64,000 nt of DNA, from contig JAZKDB010000002.1 of assembly GCA_040387755.1 (NCBI GenBank), positions 372,001 to 436,000 on the forward strand, in the 5' to 3' direction. Positions within the stretch are counted from its first letter, which is position 1; each line of letters starts with the position of its first letter. Both the position numbers and the translations under genes were made by a program. The DNA comes from Rurimicrobium sp040387755. GTDB taxonomy: Bacteria; Bacteroidota; Bacteroidia; Chitinophagales; Chitinophagaceae. The notes under the pieces are model-generated. The model ran no database searches, was not told the origin of the DNA, and saw only the letters and a list, made by a program, of their open reading frames with translations. Shown one piece after another: positions 1 through 8,455 of this stretch.

Positions 1-2281
1 GCTGGCAGAAAGTATGCTGGATGATCTGGAAAAAGAAACAGTTGACTTTTCCCTCAACTTTGATGATTCGCTGAAAGAACCAACAGTAATGCCTACACGT
101 GTTCCTACCCTTTTGGTGAATGGTTCATCGGGTATTGCAGTAGGTATGGCTACAAATATGATGCCTCATAACCTTAGTGAGGTGATTGATGGTTGTGTTG
201 CCTATATCGATAATAATGAAATTACTATTGACGAGCTGATGAAGCACGTTAAAGCTCCTGACTTCCCTACAGGTGGTATTATCTATGGTATTGACGGCAT
301 CAAAGCCGGTTTTCATACAGGCCGTGGCCGCGTAGTATTGCGTGGTAAGGTGAATGTGGAAACAATGAAAAACGGTAAAGAACAAATCGTAATTACCGAA
401 GTTCCTTACCAGGTCAACCGTGATGCTCTTGCCGAAAAAATCGGGCATCTGGTCAACAATAAAATTATTGAAGGTGTAACGCATGTTGCCAACGAATCCA
501 ATAAAGAAGGTACCCGTCTTGTAGTTGAAATCCGTAAGGATGCAGTAGCACAAGTGGTCATCAATATGCTGTACAAATACAGCGAATTGCAAACTTCTTA
601 TGGTATCAATAACGTTGCTCTGGTTGGTGGCCGTCCTAAGACACTAAACCTTAAAGAACTGATTGTTGAGTTTATCCGCTTCCGTCACGAAGTAGTGGTG
701 CGCCGTACCGAATACGAATTGCGTGAAGCTGAAAAACGTGCACATATACTGGAAGGTTATATCATTGCCCTGAACAATCTGGATGCGGTAATTAAATTGA
801 TTCGCGAAAGTAATACTCCGGAGATAGCCCGTACAGGCCTGATGGAAAACTTTGCGATGAGCGAAATTCAGGCAAGAGCGGTGTTGGAATTGCGTTTGCA
901 AAGCCTTACCGGAATGCAGATCGAGAAAGTACGTGAAGAATTTGCGGAAATCATGCGTACGATTGGCGACCTGAAAGACATTCTTGCCAACGAAGGCCGT
1001 CGCTACCAAATCATCAAAGATGAACTGGCTGAAGTAAAAAAGAAATTTGGCGACGAACGTAAATCAGAAATTGATTACGGTGCAAGCGAAATGGATATGC
1101 TGGATATGATTGCCGATGAAGATGTGGTGATTACCATTTCTCATTTGGGCTATATCAAGCGTACTTCTCAAGCCGATTATCGTGCACAACGCCGCGGTGG
1201 CCGTGGCAGTCGCGGAGGCAAAACCCGTGAAGAAGATTTTATCGAACATTTGTTCATAGCCTCTACACATCATACCCTTCTCATCTTTACCGAAAAAGGA
1301 AGATGCTTCTGGCTGCGTGTGTATAAAATACCCGAAACGGACAAGAATGCGAAAGGACGTGCGATTCAGAATCTGATTCAATTGCCACCGGATGATAAAA
1401 TCCGTACAATTTTGAATGTGCCGGATCTGGAAAAAGAAGAGTATACCAGCAAACACTTTATTGTGTTGTGTACCAAAGAAGGTATTATCAAGAAAACATC
1501 GCTTGAAGATTTCTCGCGTCCACGTAGCAATGGTGTAAATGCTATTACTATTCGTGAAGATGACCAATTACTGGAAGCTTCTTTGACTGATGGTAACAGC
1601 TACATTATGATGGCGGTGAACAGTGGCCGTGCGATATGTTTCCCTGAAGAGAAAGTACGTCCAACTGGTCGTGGTGCGATAGGAGTATATGGCATAGACA
1701 TGGCTGATGGCAAGGATTATGTGATTGGTATGGTTTGTGTTAACAAATTTGATACTGGTAAACAAATCCTGGTAGTTTCAGAAAAAGGCTTGGGTAAACG
1801 TACTCCATTCTTAGAAAAACTGGAAGACGGAACAAACACCGACGATATGTCTAACACCGTAATGATTAAAAATGCTGAAGGTGGCGAAGAGCAATATCAA
1901 CTGGCTTATCGTGTAACCAACCGTGGTGGTAAAGGCGTAAAAACCATCAATATTACCGAGAAAACCGGTTCCTTGGTAGGATTGCTTGCTGTAGAAGAAA
2001 AAGACGATTTGATGATCACTTGTAAATCTGGAATGACCATCCGTATGAAGGTGCGCAACATCCGTGAGGCCGGCCGTGCTACACAAGGAGTGAAACTGAT
2101 CAATCTGGATAACAACGACGAAATTGCAGCATTGGCCAGCATCGACGAGCAGGAAGAAGAAGTGGAATTGGACGAAAACGGCGACCCGATTGTTGCTGCT
2201 ACAGAGGAAGGAATAACCCCTTCTGACGACATCATTGCTCCTGATACAACTACAGATGATGTAACGGAAACTGAAGAATAA
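1..2281 (+). CDS. gyrA: DNA gyrase subunit A, 3' part (5' end outside window)
   Basis: GyrA cuts and rejoins DNA in the gyrase A2B2 complex that introduces negative supercoils. The reading frame is already open at base 2, so the gene starts upstream. Compared with E. coli GyrA about 130 N-terminal residues are missing, including the catalytic Tyr, which should lie about a dozen residues before the window edge. Seen here are the rest of the breakage-reunion domain (LLVNGSSGIAVGMATN, then MMPHNLSEVI), the coiled-coil arm and the C-terminal beta-pinwheel. The GyrA box QRRGGRG (about 1187-1207) separates gyrase from topoisomerase IV; the paralogue at 58741 lacks it. The protein ends in a highly acidic tail of about 50 residues. 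A strong hairpin terminator follows 20 bases after the stop. Confidence 0.97.
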   Translation, partial: LAESMLDDLEKETVDFSLNFDDSLKEPTVMPTRVPTLLVNGSSGIAVGMATNMMPHNLSEVIDGCVAYIDNNEITIDELMKHVKAPDFPTGGIIYGIDGIKAGFHTGRGRVVLRGKVNVETMKNGKEQIVITEVPYQVNRDALAEKIGHLVNNKIIEGVTHVANESNKEGTRLVVEIRKDAVAQVVINMLYKYSELQTSYGINNVALVGGRPKTLNLKELIVEFIRFRHEVVVRRTEYELREAEKRAHILEGYIIALNNLDAVIKLIRESNTPEIARTGLMENFAMSEIQARAVLELRLQSLTGMQIEKVREEFAEIMRTIGDLKDILANEGRRYQIIKDELAEVKKKFGDERKSEIDYGASEMDMLDMIADEDVVITISHLGYIKRTSQADYRAQRRGGRGSRGGKTREEDFIEHLFIASTHHTLLIFTEKGRCFWLRVYKIPETDKNAKGRAIQNLIQLPPDDKIRTILNVPDLEKEEYTSKHFIVLCTKEGIIKKTSLEDFSRPRSNGVNAITIREDDQLLEASLTDGNSYIMMAVNSGRAICFPEEKVRPTGRGAIGVYGIDMADGKDYVIGMVCVNKFDTGKQILVVSEKGLGKRTPFLEKLEDGTNTDDMSNTVMIKNAEGGEEQYQLAYRVTNRGGKGVKTINITEKTGSLVGLLAVEEKDDLMITCKSGMTIRMKVRNIREAGRATQGVKLINLDNNDEIAALASIDEQEEEVELDENGDPIVAATEEGITPSDDIIAPDTTTDDVTETEE

Positions 2282-2300
2282 TCTTTAGAAATTCAATATC

Positions 2301-2337
2301 AAAACCACCAATTGGCTATGGCTGATTGGTGGTTTTT
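2301..2337 (+). terminator. Intrinsic terminator of gyrA
   Basis: A perfect 12-bp stem (2301-2312 with 2325-2336) begins 20 bases after the gyrA stop and runs into a T run. The same stem occurs again at 3904-3938 (see findings). Confidence 0.9.
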
Positions 2338-2436
2338 GTTTGCCCAATTTACCGGTTATCCAAAAAATGCTACCGTTTACAAACTAAGATAGGAAATTTA
2401 TAAAAGTTCTTTTAGATTTATACAAAATCCGCTCTT

Positions 2437-3882
2437 ATGAAAAAACTAATACTTTTAAGCCTCATACTATTGCCGATAATAAAATCAAATGCTCAGACCT
2501 ATGTGAGCGGAGGTATTTATTCCAATACCACATGGACCAAAGCTGCGAGCCCTTATGTTTTAACGGACACAGTTGTTGTATTTCCCGGTGTGACCCTGAC
2601 GATTGAGCCGGGAGCAACAGTAAAGTTTACAGATACAAGTTGTATCGAAATCAGGGAAGCTAAAATAACAGCAAAAGGAACGACAACCGACTCCATTATC
2701 TTTACAAGTAACAGCCTAGCTAAACAAGGAACTATAATCATCAACATTGGCAAGACTATTGATACTAATGAATTCCATTTTTGCAAATTCGATTTATTAT
2801 ATGTTCCAATTCAATATAATTACATTTCATTTAGCCCTGTGATTGTAAAAAATTCAAGTTTTACAAACAATGAATATGCGATTTATCAGACGGGGAGATA
2901 TGCATTAATAGATTCTTGTTATTTCAAGGATAATACCACTTCCATCTACTTTTCAGAGAGCACATTAGCATCTTCGCCAGTTTATGTTTCAAATTGTATT
3001 ATACAAAATAGTTGGTGTGGTATTTGTGGAACCGGTAACCAAACTATTTATAAAAACATTTTAATTGATTCAGTTATAACTGGAATTGTAAATACCGGAG
3101 GAGGATTAATAGAGCATTGCTCCATAACCAACGGCAAAGCAGGGATTTCAAATACAATTGCTCCGTCATTGGAACACCCAGGAATTACACCTTCCGGTCA
3201 TCCGGTAATAAAAGATTGCATTATTAAAAACAACTCAATTGTTGGCATAAAAGTTTGGGAAGACACAATAATCAATTGTATTATAGACTCTAATGGAGTC
3301 GGGCTTTTTATTCGATATCACACCTACAATAACTGTATAAAACAAAATTCGATATCCTATAACGCAGTAGGTATTCATATTAAAGAGTACCGAAATCTGG
3401 ACAATATTTATTGCAATAAAATATGTAGCAATAAAAACTACGATTTGTTTTACAATGTACCATTTGGTACTAATTCATCTTTCCCCAACAACTATTTTTG
3501 CACATCAGACTCCATAAGCACACGACCAAGAATATTCGATGGCTATATCGATATAAAGTACGGTCTCGTTAATTTTATGCCGATGGACAGCGGTTGCTAT
3601 AAAGGTTTAAGCATTTCTGATAAAAAGTTGATTGAAAACCAAACTATCAAACTCTACCCCAACCCATTCTCCGATAATGCAACTTTAGAATTTGACAATC
3701 CACAAGCAAAAGCTCATCATTTGTCCATATTCAACACTTTAGGTCAATCGATATTAAATATAGAAAACATAAAAAACGACAAGATTCTGATTGACAGAAA
3801 TGGCTTACAAAGTGGAATGTATTATTATCGATTAAGCAATAGCGATGGAGTTGTTGGATCTGGTAAAGTGTTGATTGAATAG
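2437..3882 (+). CDS. T9SS-sorted right-handed beta-helix surface protein
   Basis: 481 aa. It has a clear signal peptide (KKLILLSLILLPIIKSNAQ). The body (about 25-390) is rich in short N/I/C repeats such as HCSITNGKAGI, DCIIKNNSIVGI and NCIIDSNGVGL. This spacing is typical of right-handed parallel beta-helix (PbH1/NosD-like) folds. The last 85 residues (LYPNPFSDNATLEF, SIFNTLGQS, LQSGMYYYRL) form a type A T9SS C-terminal domain, so the protein should cross the outer membrane and be cell-surface anchored or released. No catalytic residues are evident, so adhesin versus carbohydrate-active enzyme cannot be decided. The gene looks more AT-rich than gyrA and is bracketed by two nearly identical terminators, which may indicate a mobile or recently inserted segment. 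Confidence 0.85.
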   Translation: MKKLILLSLILLPIIKSNAQTYVSGGIYSNTTWTKAASPYVLTDTVVVFPGVTLTIEPGATVKFTDTSCIEIREAKITAKGTTTDSIIFTSNSLAKQGTIIINIGKTIDTNEFHFCKFDLLYVPIQYNYISFSPVIVKNSSFTNNEYAIYQTGRYALIDSCYFKDNTTSIYFSESTLASSPVYVSNCIIQNSWCGICGTGNQTIYKNILIDSVITGIVNTGGGLIEHCSITNGKAGISNTIAPSLEHPGITPSGHPVIKDCIIKNNSIVGIKVWEDTIINCIIDSNGVGLFIRYHTYNNCIKQNSISYNAVGIHIKEYRNLDNIYCNKICSNKNYDLFYNVPFGTNSSFPNNYFCTSDSISTRPRIFDGYIDIKYGLVNFMPMDSGCYKGLSISDKKLIENQTIKLYPNPFSDNATLEFDNPQAKAHHLSIFNTLGQSILNIENIKNDKILIDRNGLQSGMYYYRLSNSDGVVGSGKVLIE

Positions 3883-3903
3883 GAAAAAGAATCCCAAAAT
3901 ATT

Positions 3904-3938
3904 AAAACCACCAATTGACAGATGCTGATTGGTGGTTT
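3904..3938 (+). terminator. Intrinsic terminator, near-copy of the gyrA terminator
   Basis: An 11-bp perfect stem (3905-3915 with 3928-3938) lies 21 bases after the stop and is followed by ATTTTT. The 35 bases match 2301-2335 except in the six-base loop centre. Confidence 0.88.
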
Positions 3939-4014
3939 ATTTTTAAATCTTATTCTCAATAGATCCTAAGTTAAAATAAACTCGCAGGTTTTATCTTTAA
4001 ATAAAAATACAATT

Positions 4015-4857
4015 ATGTATTCACGCTTTGCTTTAATAATTGTTTACCTCTTATGCTCCAATATTCTTTCAGCACAAAAGAGGGTATATAAAATTGTGGA
4101 AAGCCGGCTGAATAAATATGATACATTCTCTGTTTACTTTGATGTAAGCGATTATTCGCTCAATCAGCTAGCCCAAAAAAAGCTGGATTCGATTAGAACA
4201 ATTTTGAAAGGCAATGAAAAAATAAACTTATATGGCTTTACAGACCAGAGAGGTGAAAACAATAGCAATTTGAGTCTTGCTCAGAACCGAATTGCTGCTG
4301 TAAAGACCTATTTACTCAGCAAAGGAATGCAGGACAGTAATTTAATCAGTCATAACCAAGGTGTCCAGCCATCGGCCAATACGTTGACAGCTTTGGGCAA
4401 ATGCAGGAGGGTGGATTTGATCATAAACTCCAGTCTACCCTGTCCTGAACAAGGTATAAAAGAACAGTTGCATTCATTTTATTACCGCTTTGAGTACATC
4501 CAGATGGAAGATTCTGTCCAGAAAAAATTCAATAACATCATCAATGCATTACTCAAAAACCGATGCATGAAAGCAATCATTAATACACATAAAATCTGCG
4601 TGGCCTGCCAAATGAAAGATAAATCCACAGCCCAAAACCTTGACATGGAAAGAATTGAGCCTGAAGCCACAGCAGAAGGAAGAAAGGAAGAACTGTATAA
4701 TCTGGCAATTGCAAAAGGAGTTAATAAAAATCAATTGGAAGTGCGGGTAGTTAATGTTGGTTGTATCAGCACTACAAATAAGCTCTTCTTAATGGGAAGT
4801 ATAGAGGACATTTATATTCATCAACTAAGAGTGGATATAAAAATGCTAAGCAGATAA
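4015..4857 (+). CDS. OmpA-family peptidoglycan-binding protein
   Basis: 280 aa with a signal peptide (FALIIVYLLCSNILSAQ, cleavage near residue 21). Residues about 40-145 form an OmpA/MotB C-terminal domain: a beta strand, the helix LAQKKLDSIRTIL, GFTDQRGENNSNLSLAQNRIAAVKTYL, and the closing GKCRRVDLII. That domain binds meso-diaminopimelate of peptidoglycan in the periplasm. Here it sits at the N-terminus with no preceding beta-barrel. It is followed by a ~130-residue region I do not recognise, with several cysteines (CPEQG, CMKAI, CVACQ). It may anchor an envelope partner to the cell wall. It stands alone between the preceding terminator and the transglutaminase gene. Confidence 0.85.
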   Translation: MYSRFALIIVYLLCSNILSAQKRVYKIVESRLNKYDTFSVYFDVSDYSLNQLAQKKLDSIRTILKGNEKINLYGFTDQRGENNSNLSLAQNRIAAVKTYLLSKGMQDSNLISHNQGVQPSANTLTALGKCRRVDLIINSSLPCPEQGIKEQLHSFYYRFEYIQMEDSVQKKFNNIINALLKNRCMKAIINTHKICVACQMKDKSTAQNLDMERIEPEATAEGRKEELYNLAIAKGVNKNQLEVRVVNVGCISTTNKLFLMGSIEDIYIHQLRVDIKMLSR

Positions 4858-5029
4858 ATAATGTTTAATATTTCATTGGCTTATCCAAAACAGTAATCTA
4901 GTCTTAGCATCATGCACGATTTAATATCTGCAAATGATTTCTTATAACAATCCTTTACTTAAAGCGCGTAAAACTTGTGTGGTTTATTCAATTATTTTAT
5001 ATTGTACCACATTTACTAAATCACACCTT

Positions 5030-7000
5030 ATGTTGAAACACTTCTACCTTACCACCCTGTATTTATTCCTTTTTAGTATCACGGCATCTGCAAAAGTGGA
5101 TACAACTGTTGGCATCAAAGCCCCCAAAAGCGTAAGCCGTGATTATAAAAAACTGGCTCATCATCTCTGCGACACGCTGGATGGAGACTTCCTTAAAGCA
5201 AATGCCATCTATAATTGGATAACGCATAACATCAAATATGATGTTGAGGCGATGAAAAGAGGAGACCTCAAAAGACCCTCAATTAAAGAAATCCTTAAAA
5301 AGAAAAAAGCACTTTGTGATGGTTATGCAGACTTGTTTAGTGATATGAGCAATGAAATTGGGGTAAAAGCGCTTACCATAAGCGGTTATGCAAGAGATTG
5401 GATGTTTGACGACAGTGATAAATTCTATACGCCCAGGCATGCCTGGAATGCAGTATATATTGCCAACAACTGGTATCTGGTAGATGCAACCTGGGGTGCG
5501 GGTGTTATCGGCCAGTTCCCGAATAAAATACAAAAGACAATGAAAAATGCTGCCAAAAATCCGGCACAGCAGGTAGGTAAATTGAAATTTAAATTTAAAT
5601 ACGATGCCGATTGGTTTATGATGCCACCTGCAGAATTTCGATTAAAACATCTACCCTATGACCCTATCTGGCAGCTAACAGATTCTTTAATGCCTCTATC
5701 CATTTTTGAAGCAGGAGAAATCCAGATTGCCAAATTCAATGAGACCTATGGACGAAAAGGAATCAGTACAAAAGAAGTAAACAGATTCAGTAATTTGCCC
5801 GAGCATACCAAAGTAATAGAAGAAGCAGAAAGAGCTTATAAATACAATCCACGATTTCATGTAAGTATGGCCATGCAACATCAGGCAAACGCCATTGATA
5901 GTATAGCAATATTGGACAAAAATTCACCACCAGCCATTAGAGATGCAGTCATTGAAAAGGTAAAGCAAGAGCTTAAATCTGCCGAAAAATACGTAGCGCT
6001 GCAAAAAGAAAGTATCTCTACAGAATACACACAACTGAAAAAGAAAAACAAAAAGAAGAATACTGCAGCAAAAGCTTATATATCTGGTGTAAACAATAAT
6101 AACAAGCAGGCGATAACTAAATGTAAAAGCAAAATAAACAGCAGTGACAATAAATATAAAAAACTTCAGCAAAAAGCAGGTGATGCTGTTGCAGCACACA
6201 AAAAAGTAAAACCAAAAGAATTTGAAACTATAAAGACTATTGCGCCCGAAGACAAGTCAAACAATCCCCGACTAGTTACACTTGAAGATTCGGTAATGGT
6301 GAGACTGAACAGACTGGATGCAAAACATACAGAATTAATACGTGAGCACCAATTTGTTGACAAGCTAATAGAGGCCAATAATGGTCGTCTGGACACCTTG
6401 GTACACTATTTATCCTTGGCAGACTCTGCCATGATACAGGAAACAATAGGCAGAATTAACCTGCATGACAATTACGATATTCAGGTAAAGAAATGGTCTG
6501 CTATTTATAAAGAAGCACGCACACAAAATGCAGACTCTATACAAAAGCGGTATTTCGCAGATTACGATTCCATATTGGTGCATTATGAAACTCTTCGCAA
6601 CTCCTATTCAAAGTACCTGGATTTATACTATAAGAACTTTAAAGACCTTGAACAATACAAGCGCAGGAACAGGAGTAATGCAAAATTTTTATCCCAATAC
6701 GAAGAACAGTTAAAGACCTATACATCTGCCTACGAGGCACAACAAAAATTGATAATGGATTATGCTTCCTATCTAAAAGGAAATAAAGGCTTAATGGAAA
6801 GCCTGGTAAAGCATTATGAGCACCAACAAAAATTGGCCGACTATATGGAAAAATCGGAAGAACAAAGACAAAAGCTTGAAGAAACGGCGCTTACAAAAAA
6901 AGAAGCTTTTGATAAAAAAGAAAATAAGCATCAGAAGGAAATATTGGAAGATGCTGGTACTCGCGCAGAACGCTTTATAAACAAAAAAGATAAAAGCTAA
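5030..7000 (+). CDS. Secreted transglutaminase-like protein with long coiled-coil tail
   Basis: The start at 5030 is preferred over the in-frame ATG at 4934 because it places a normal signal peptide (LTTLYLFLFSITASA) at the N-terminus. The protein is then 656 aa. Residues about 55-155 are a transglutaminase/cysteine-protease core with the full triad: Cys96 in LCDGYA, His137 in RHAWN and Asp152 in VDATWG. Family members are peptidases or cross-linking enzymes and often act on the cell envelope. Residues about 260-656 are mostly charged helix rich in Lys, Glu and Gln (QLKKKNKKKN, EEQRQKLEETAL) and predict a long coiled coil. No membrane helix follows the signal peptide, so it is probably periplasmic or secreted. 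The substrate is unknown. A terminator follows. Confidence 0.85.
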   Translation: MLKHFYLTTLYLFLFSITASAKVDTTVGIKAPKSVSRDYKKLAHHLCDTLDGDFLKANAIYNWITHNIKYDVEAMKRGDLKRPSIKEILKKKKALCDGYADLFSDMSNEIGVKALTISGYARDWMFDDSDKFYTPRHAWNAVYIANNWYLVDATWGAGVIGQFPNKIQKTMKNAAKNPAQQVGKLKFKFKYDADWFMMPPAEFRLKHLPYDPIWQLTDSLMPLSIFEAGEIQIAKFNETYGRKGISTKEVNRFSNLPEHTKVIEEAERAYKYNPRFHVSMAMQHQANAIDSIAILDKNSPPAIRDAVIEKVKQELKSAEKYVALQKESISTEYTQLKKKNKKKNTAAKAYISGVNNNNKQAITKCKSKINSSDNKYKKLQQKAGDAVAAHKKVKPKEFETIKTIAPEDKSNNPRLVTLEDSVMVRLNRLDAKHTELIREHQFVDKLIEANNGRLDTLVHYLSLADSAMIQETIGRINLHDNYDIQVKKWSAIYKEARTQNADSIQKRYFADYDSILVHYETLRNSYSKYLDLYYKNFKDLEQYKRRNRSNAKFLSQYEEQLKTYTSAYEAQQKLIMDYASYLKGNKGLMESLVKHYEHQQKLADYMEKSEEQRQKLEETALTKKEAFDKKENKHQKEILEDAGTRAERFINKKDKS

Positions 7001-7021
7001 GTCGATTTTCAACAATCAGTT

Positions 7022-7057
7022 AACCCTCAATCAATACAATTGGATTGAGGGTTTTCT
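7022..7057 (+). terminator. Intrinsic terminator after the transglutaminase gene
   Basis: An 11-bp stem (7022-7032 with 7043-7053) is followed by TTCTTTTG, 21 bases after the stop codon. Confidence 0.88.
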
Positions 7058-7151
7058 TTTGTAATCCCTCAGGATTTGGCGAATAATTGGTAATTAAATT
7101 TGGCATCATTGCTATTTTTTATCATATTCGTATAAATTAAAAGATAAAATC

Positions 7152-7754
7152 ATGAAATTATACCGTGTACTTCTAGGGATTGCCGCACTAATCATTAGCA
7201 CATCCTTTAGTCCATCAACAAAATCTGTCATTGTTATTGATGCTGCACATGGTGGAAGCGATAATGGATCTGTAACACCAAACGTAATGGAAAAGCAAAT
7301 TACCTTAAGCATTGCGCAAAAAATAAAAGCACTAAACGATGATAGGGATATCGAAGTTGTACTGATTAGAAATCAGGATGAAGATATGAGTCTGGAACAA
7401 AGAAATAAAAAAATCCAGAACTTAAAACCGTCATTAGTCATTTCTCTTCATGCCAATTTCACAAATGAAGACATAACAAAATCCGGAACTGAAATATTCA
7501 TTTCGAAACAAAACAAACACTACGATGTGTCTTCAAATCAGGCACAACTACTGTTGAAAGTATGGACGGGTCAAGGCAAAAACGATATTACAATATTGGA
7601 CAAAAACCTCAATCTTTTGAGCAATGCCAATTGTCCTGCAATGGCTATTGAACTTGGCTACTTATCAAATGAAAAGGATAGAAACTACCTGATGAGCAAC
7701 TCAGGCCAGGAAGAAATTACCAAAACAATTAATACCTTTTTAGCTAAGCAATAA
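7152..7754 (+). CDS. N-acetylmuramoyl-L-alanine amidase (Amidase_3)
   Basis: 200 aa. It cleaves the amide between MurNAc and L-Ala in peptidoglycan. An N-terminal hydrophobic segment (LLGIAALIISTSFS) is a likely signal peptide. The zinc site is complete: His33 in DAAHGG, Glu47 and His100 in SLHANF. The catalytic Glu167 is present in AIELGYLSN. The length is that of a bare catalytic domain with no AMIN or SPOR domain. Enzymes of the AmiA/B/C type usually need a LytM-domain activator. A degenerate LytM protein is encoded at 21245 and is a candidate partner, though not adjacent. Confidence 0.92.
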   Translation: MKLYRVLLGIAALIISTSFSPSTKSVIVIDAAHGGSDNGSVTPNVMEKQITLSIAQKIKALNDDRDIEVVLIRNQDEDMSLEQRNKKIQNLKPSLVISLHANFTNEDITKSGTEIFISKQNKHYDVSSNQAQLLLKVWTGQGKNDITILDKNLNLLSNANCPAMAIELGYLSNEKDRNYLMSNSGQEEITKTINTFLAKQ

Positions 7755-7826
7755 ACCTTCTGTAAAAACAGAAAGAAAATAAATTTTAGTATTCATAAAC
7801 AAGGAGCTTTAAAAGAAAAAAAGACC

Positions 7827-8006
7827 ATGAACACATATAGAAAGCTAACACTACTAGTTCTGATTATACTCAATGTAATGGTGCTTTTAGGTCAGGTTTG
7901 GCCAGAAGGCGCTCCCCCATTTGCAAAGACGATTAACATTGTCTTTCTATTGACCAGTCTTTTATATTTTCTATTTGCAATAACCAGAAAAAACAAAGTT
8001 CAATAG
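7827..8006 (+). CDS. Small two-helix membrane protein
   Basis: 59 aa, starting at the ATG at 7827, 72 bases after the amidase stop and on the same strand. Two hydrophobic segments (KLTLLVLIILNVMVLLGQVW and INIVFLLTSLLYFLFAIT) are joined by a short EGAPPFAKT loop, with a Lys/Arg-rich C-terminus. That is a plausible inner-membrane hairpin protein. I do not recognise the family. The coding-like composition and the absence of another gene in the gap support it. Confidence 0.55.
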   Translation: MNTYRKLTLLVLIILNVMVLLGQVWPEGAPPFAKTINIVFLLTSLLYFLFAITRKNKVQ

Positions 8007-8031
8007 TTCAACTTGCGTCTTAAGCGAGATG

Positions 8032-8319
8032 CTATTTTTTTCTATCAACGCTATATTTAGCCCATTTACCAAATAATAATTTATATCTGCCTATAATTTG
8101 GTCAGCCAAATCGTCTGATGCAATGGATTTAGCAAAATAAGTAAGCCCTATCCGGGGCATGGCTTCATAATGCTTGATTAAAAAACAATCGCTAAGGCTA
8201 TTGTACTTTTTATTTCCTGCAAAGAGATGCAATGTTTCCATATTTTTTCTTTCAAAAAAATCTATGAACTCCTGTTCATTTTTCAAATCTTCTTCTAAAT
8301 CTTCGGGCGTAAAAAACAT
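8032..8319 (-). CDS. Hypothetical protein, 95 aa
   Basis: The start is the ATG at 8319. The protein begins with an acidic helix (FFTPEDLEEDLKNEQEFIDFF) and ends with a basic segment (LLFGKWAKYSVDRKK). It has no signal peptide, membrane helix or recognisable motif, so it is probably a small cytoplasmic protein. It is separated from the upstream SBBP gene by a terminator, so it is probably transcribed on its own. No function can be proposed. Confidence 0.6.
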   Translation of the reverse strand: MFFTPEDLEEDLKNEQEFIDFFERKNMETLHLFAGNKKYNSLSDCFLIKHYEAMPRIGLTYFAKSIASDDLADQIIGRYKLLFGKWAKYSVDRKK

Positions 8320-8373
8320 GAGTGATTATTTATAACAACTTAATGGCGAAGGTAGCTAATCGGATTATACCAA

Positions 8374-8410
8374 TAAAAATCCCCCACAAAACTCTAAAGA
8401 ATTGTGGGGG
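8374..8410 (-). terminator. Terminator of the SBBP-repeat gene
   Basis: A 9-bp GC-rich stem (8381-8389 with 8402-8410) is followed on the minus strand by ATTTTTATTGG, 46 bases past the stop of the gene at 8456-10159. Confidence 0.88.
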
Positions 8411-8455
8411 CTGCAATCATCAAAAGTAAAACCTCATATCTTGTATCCTTTACTA

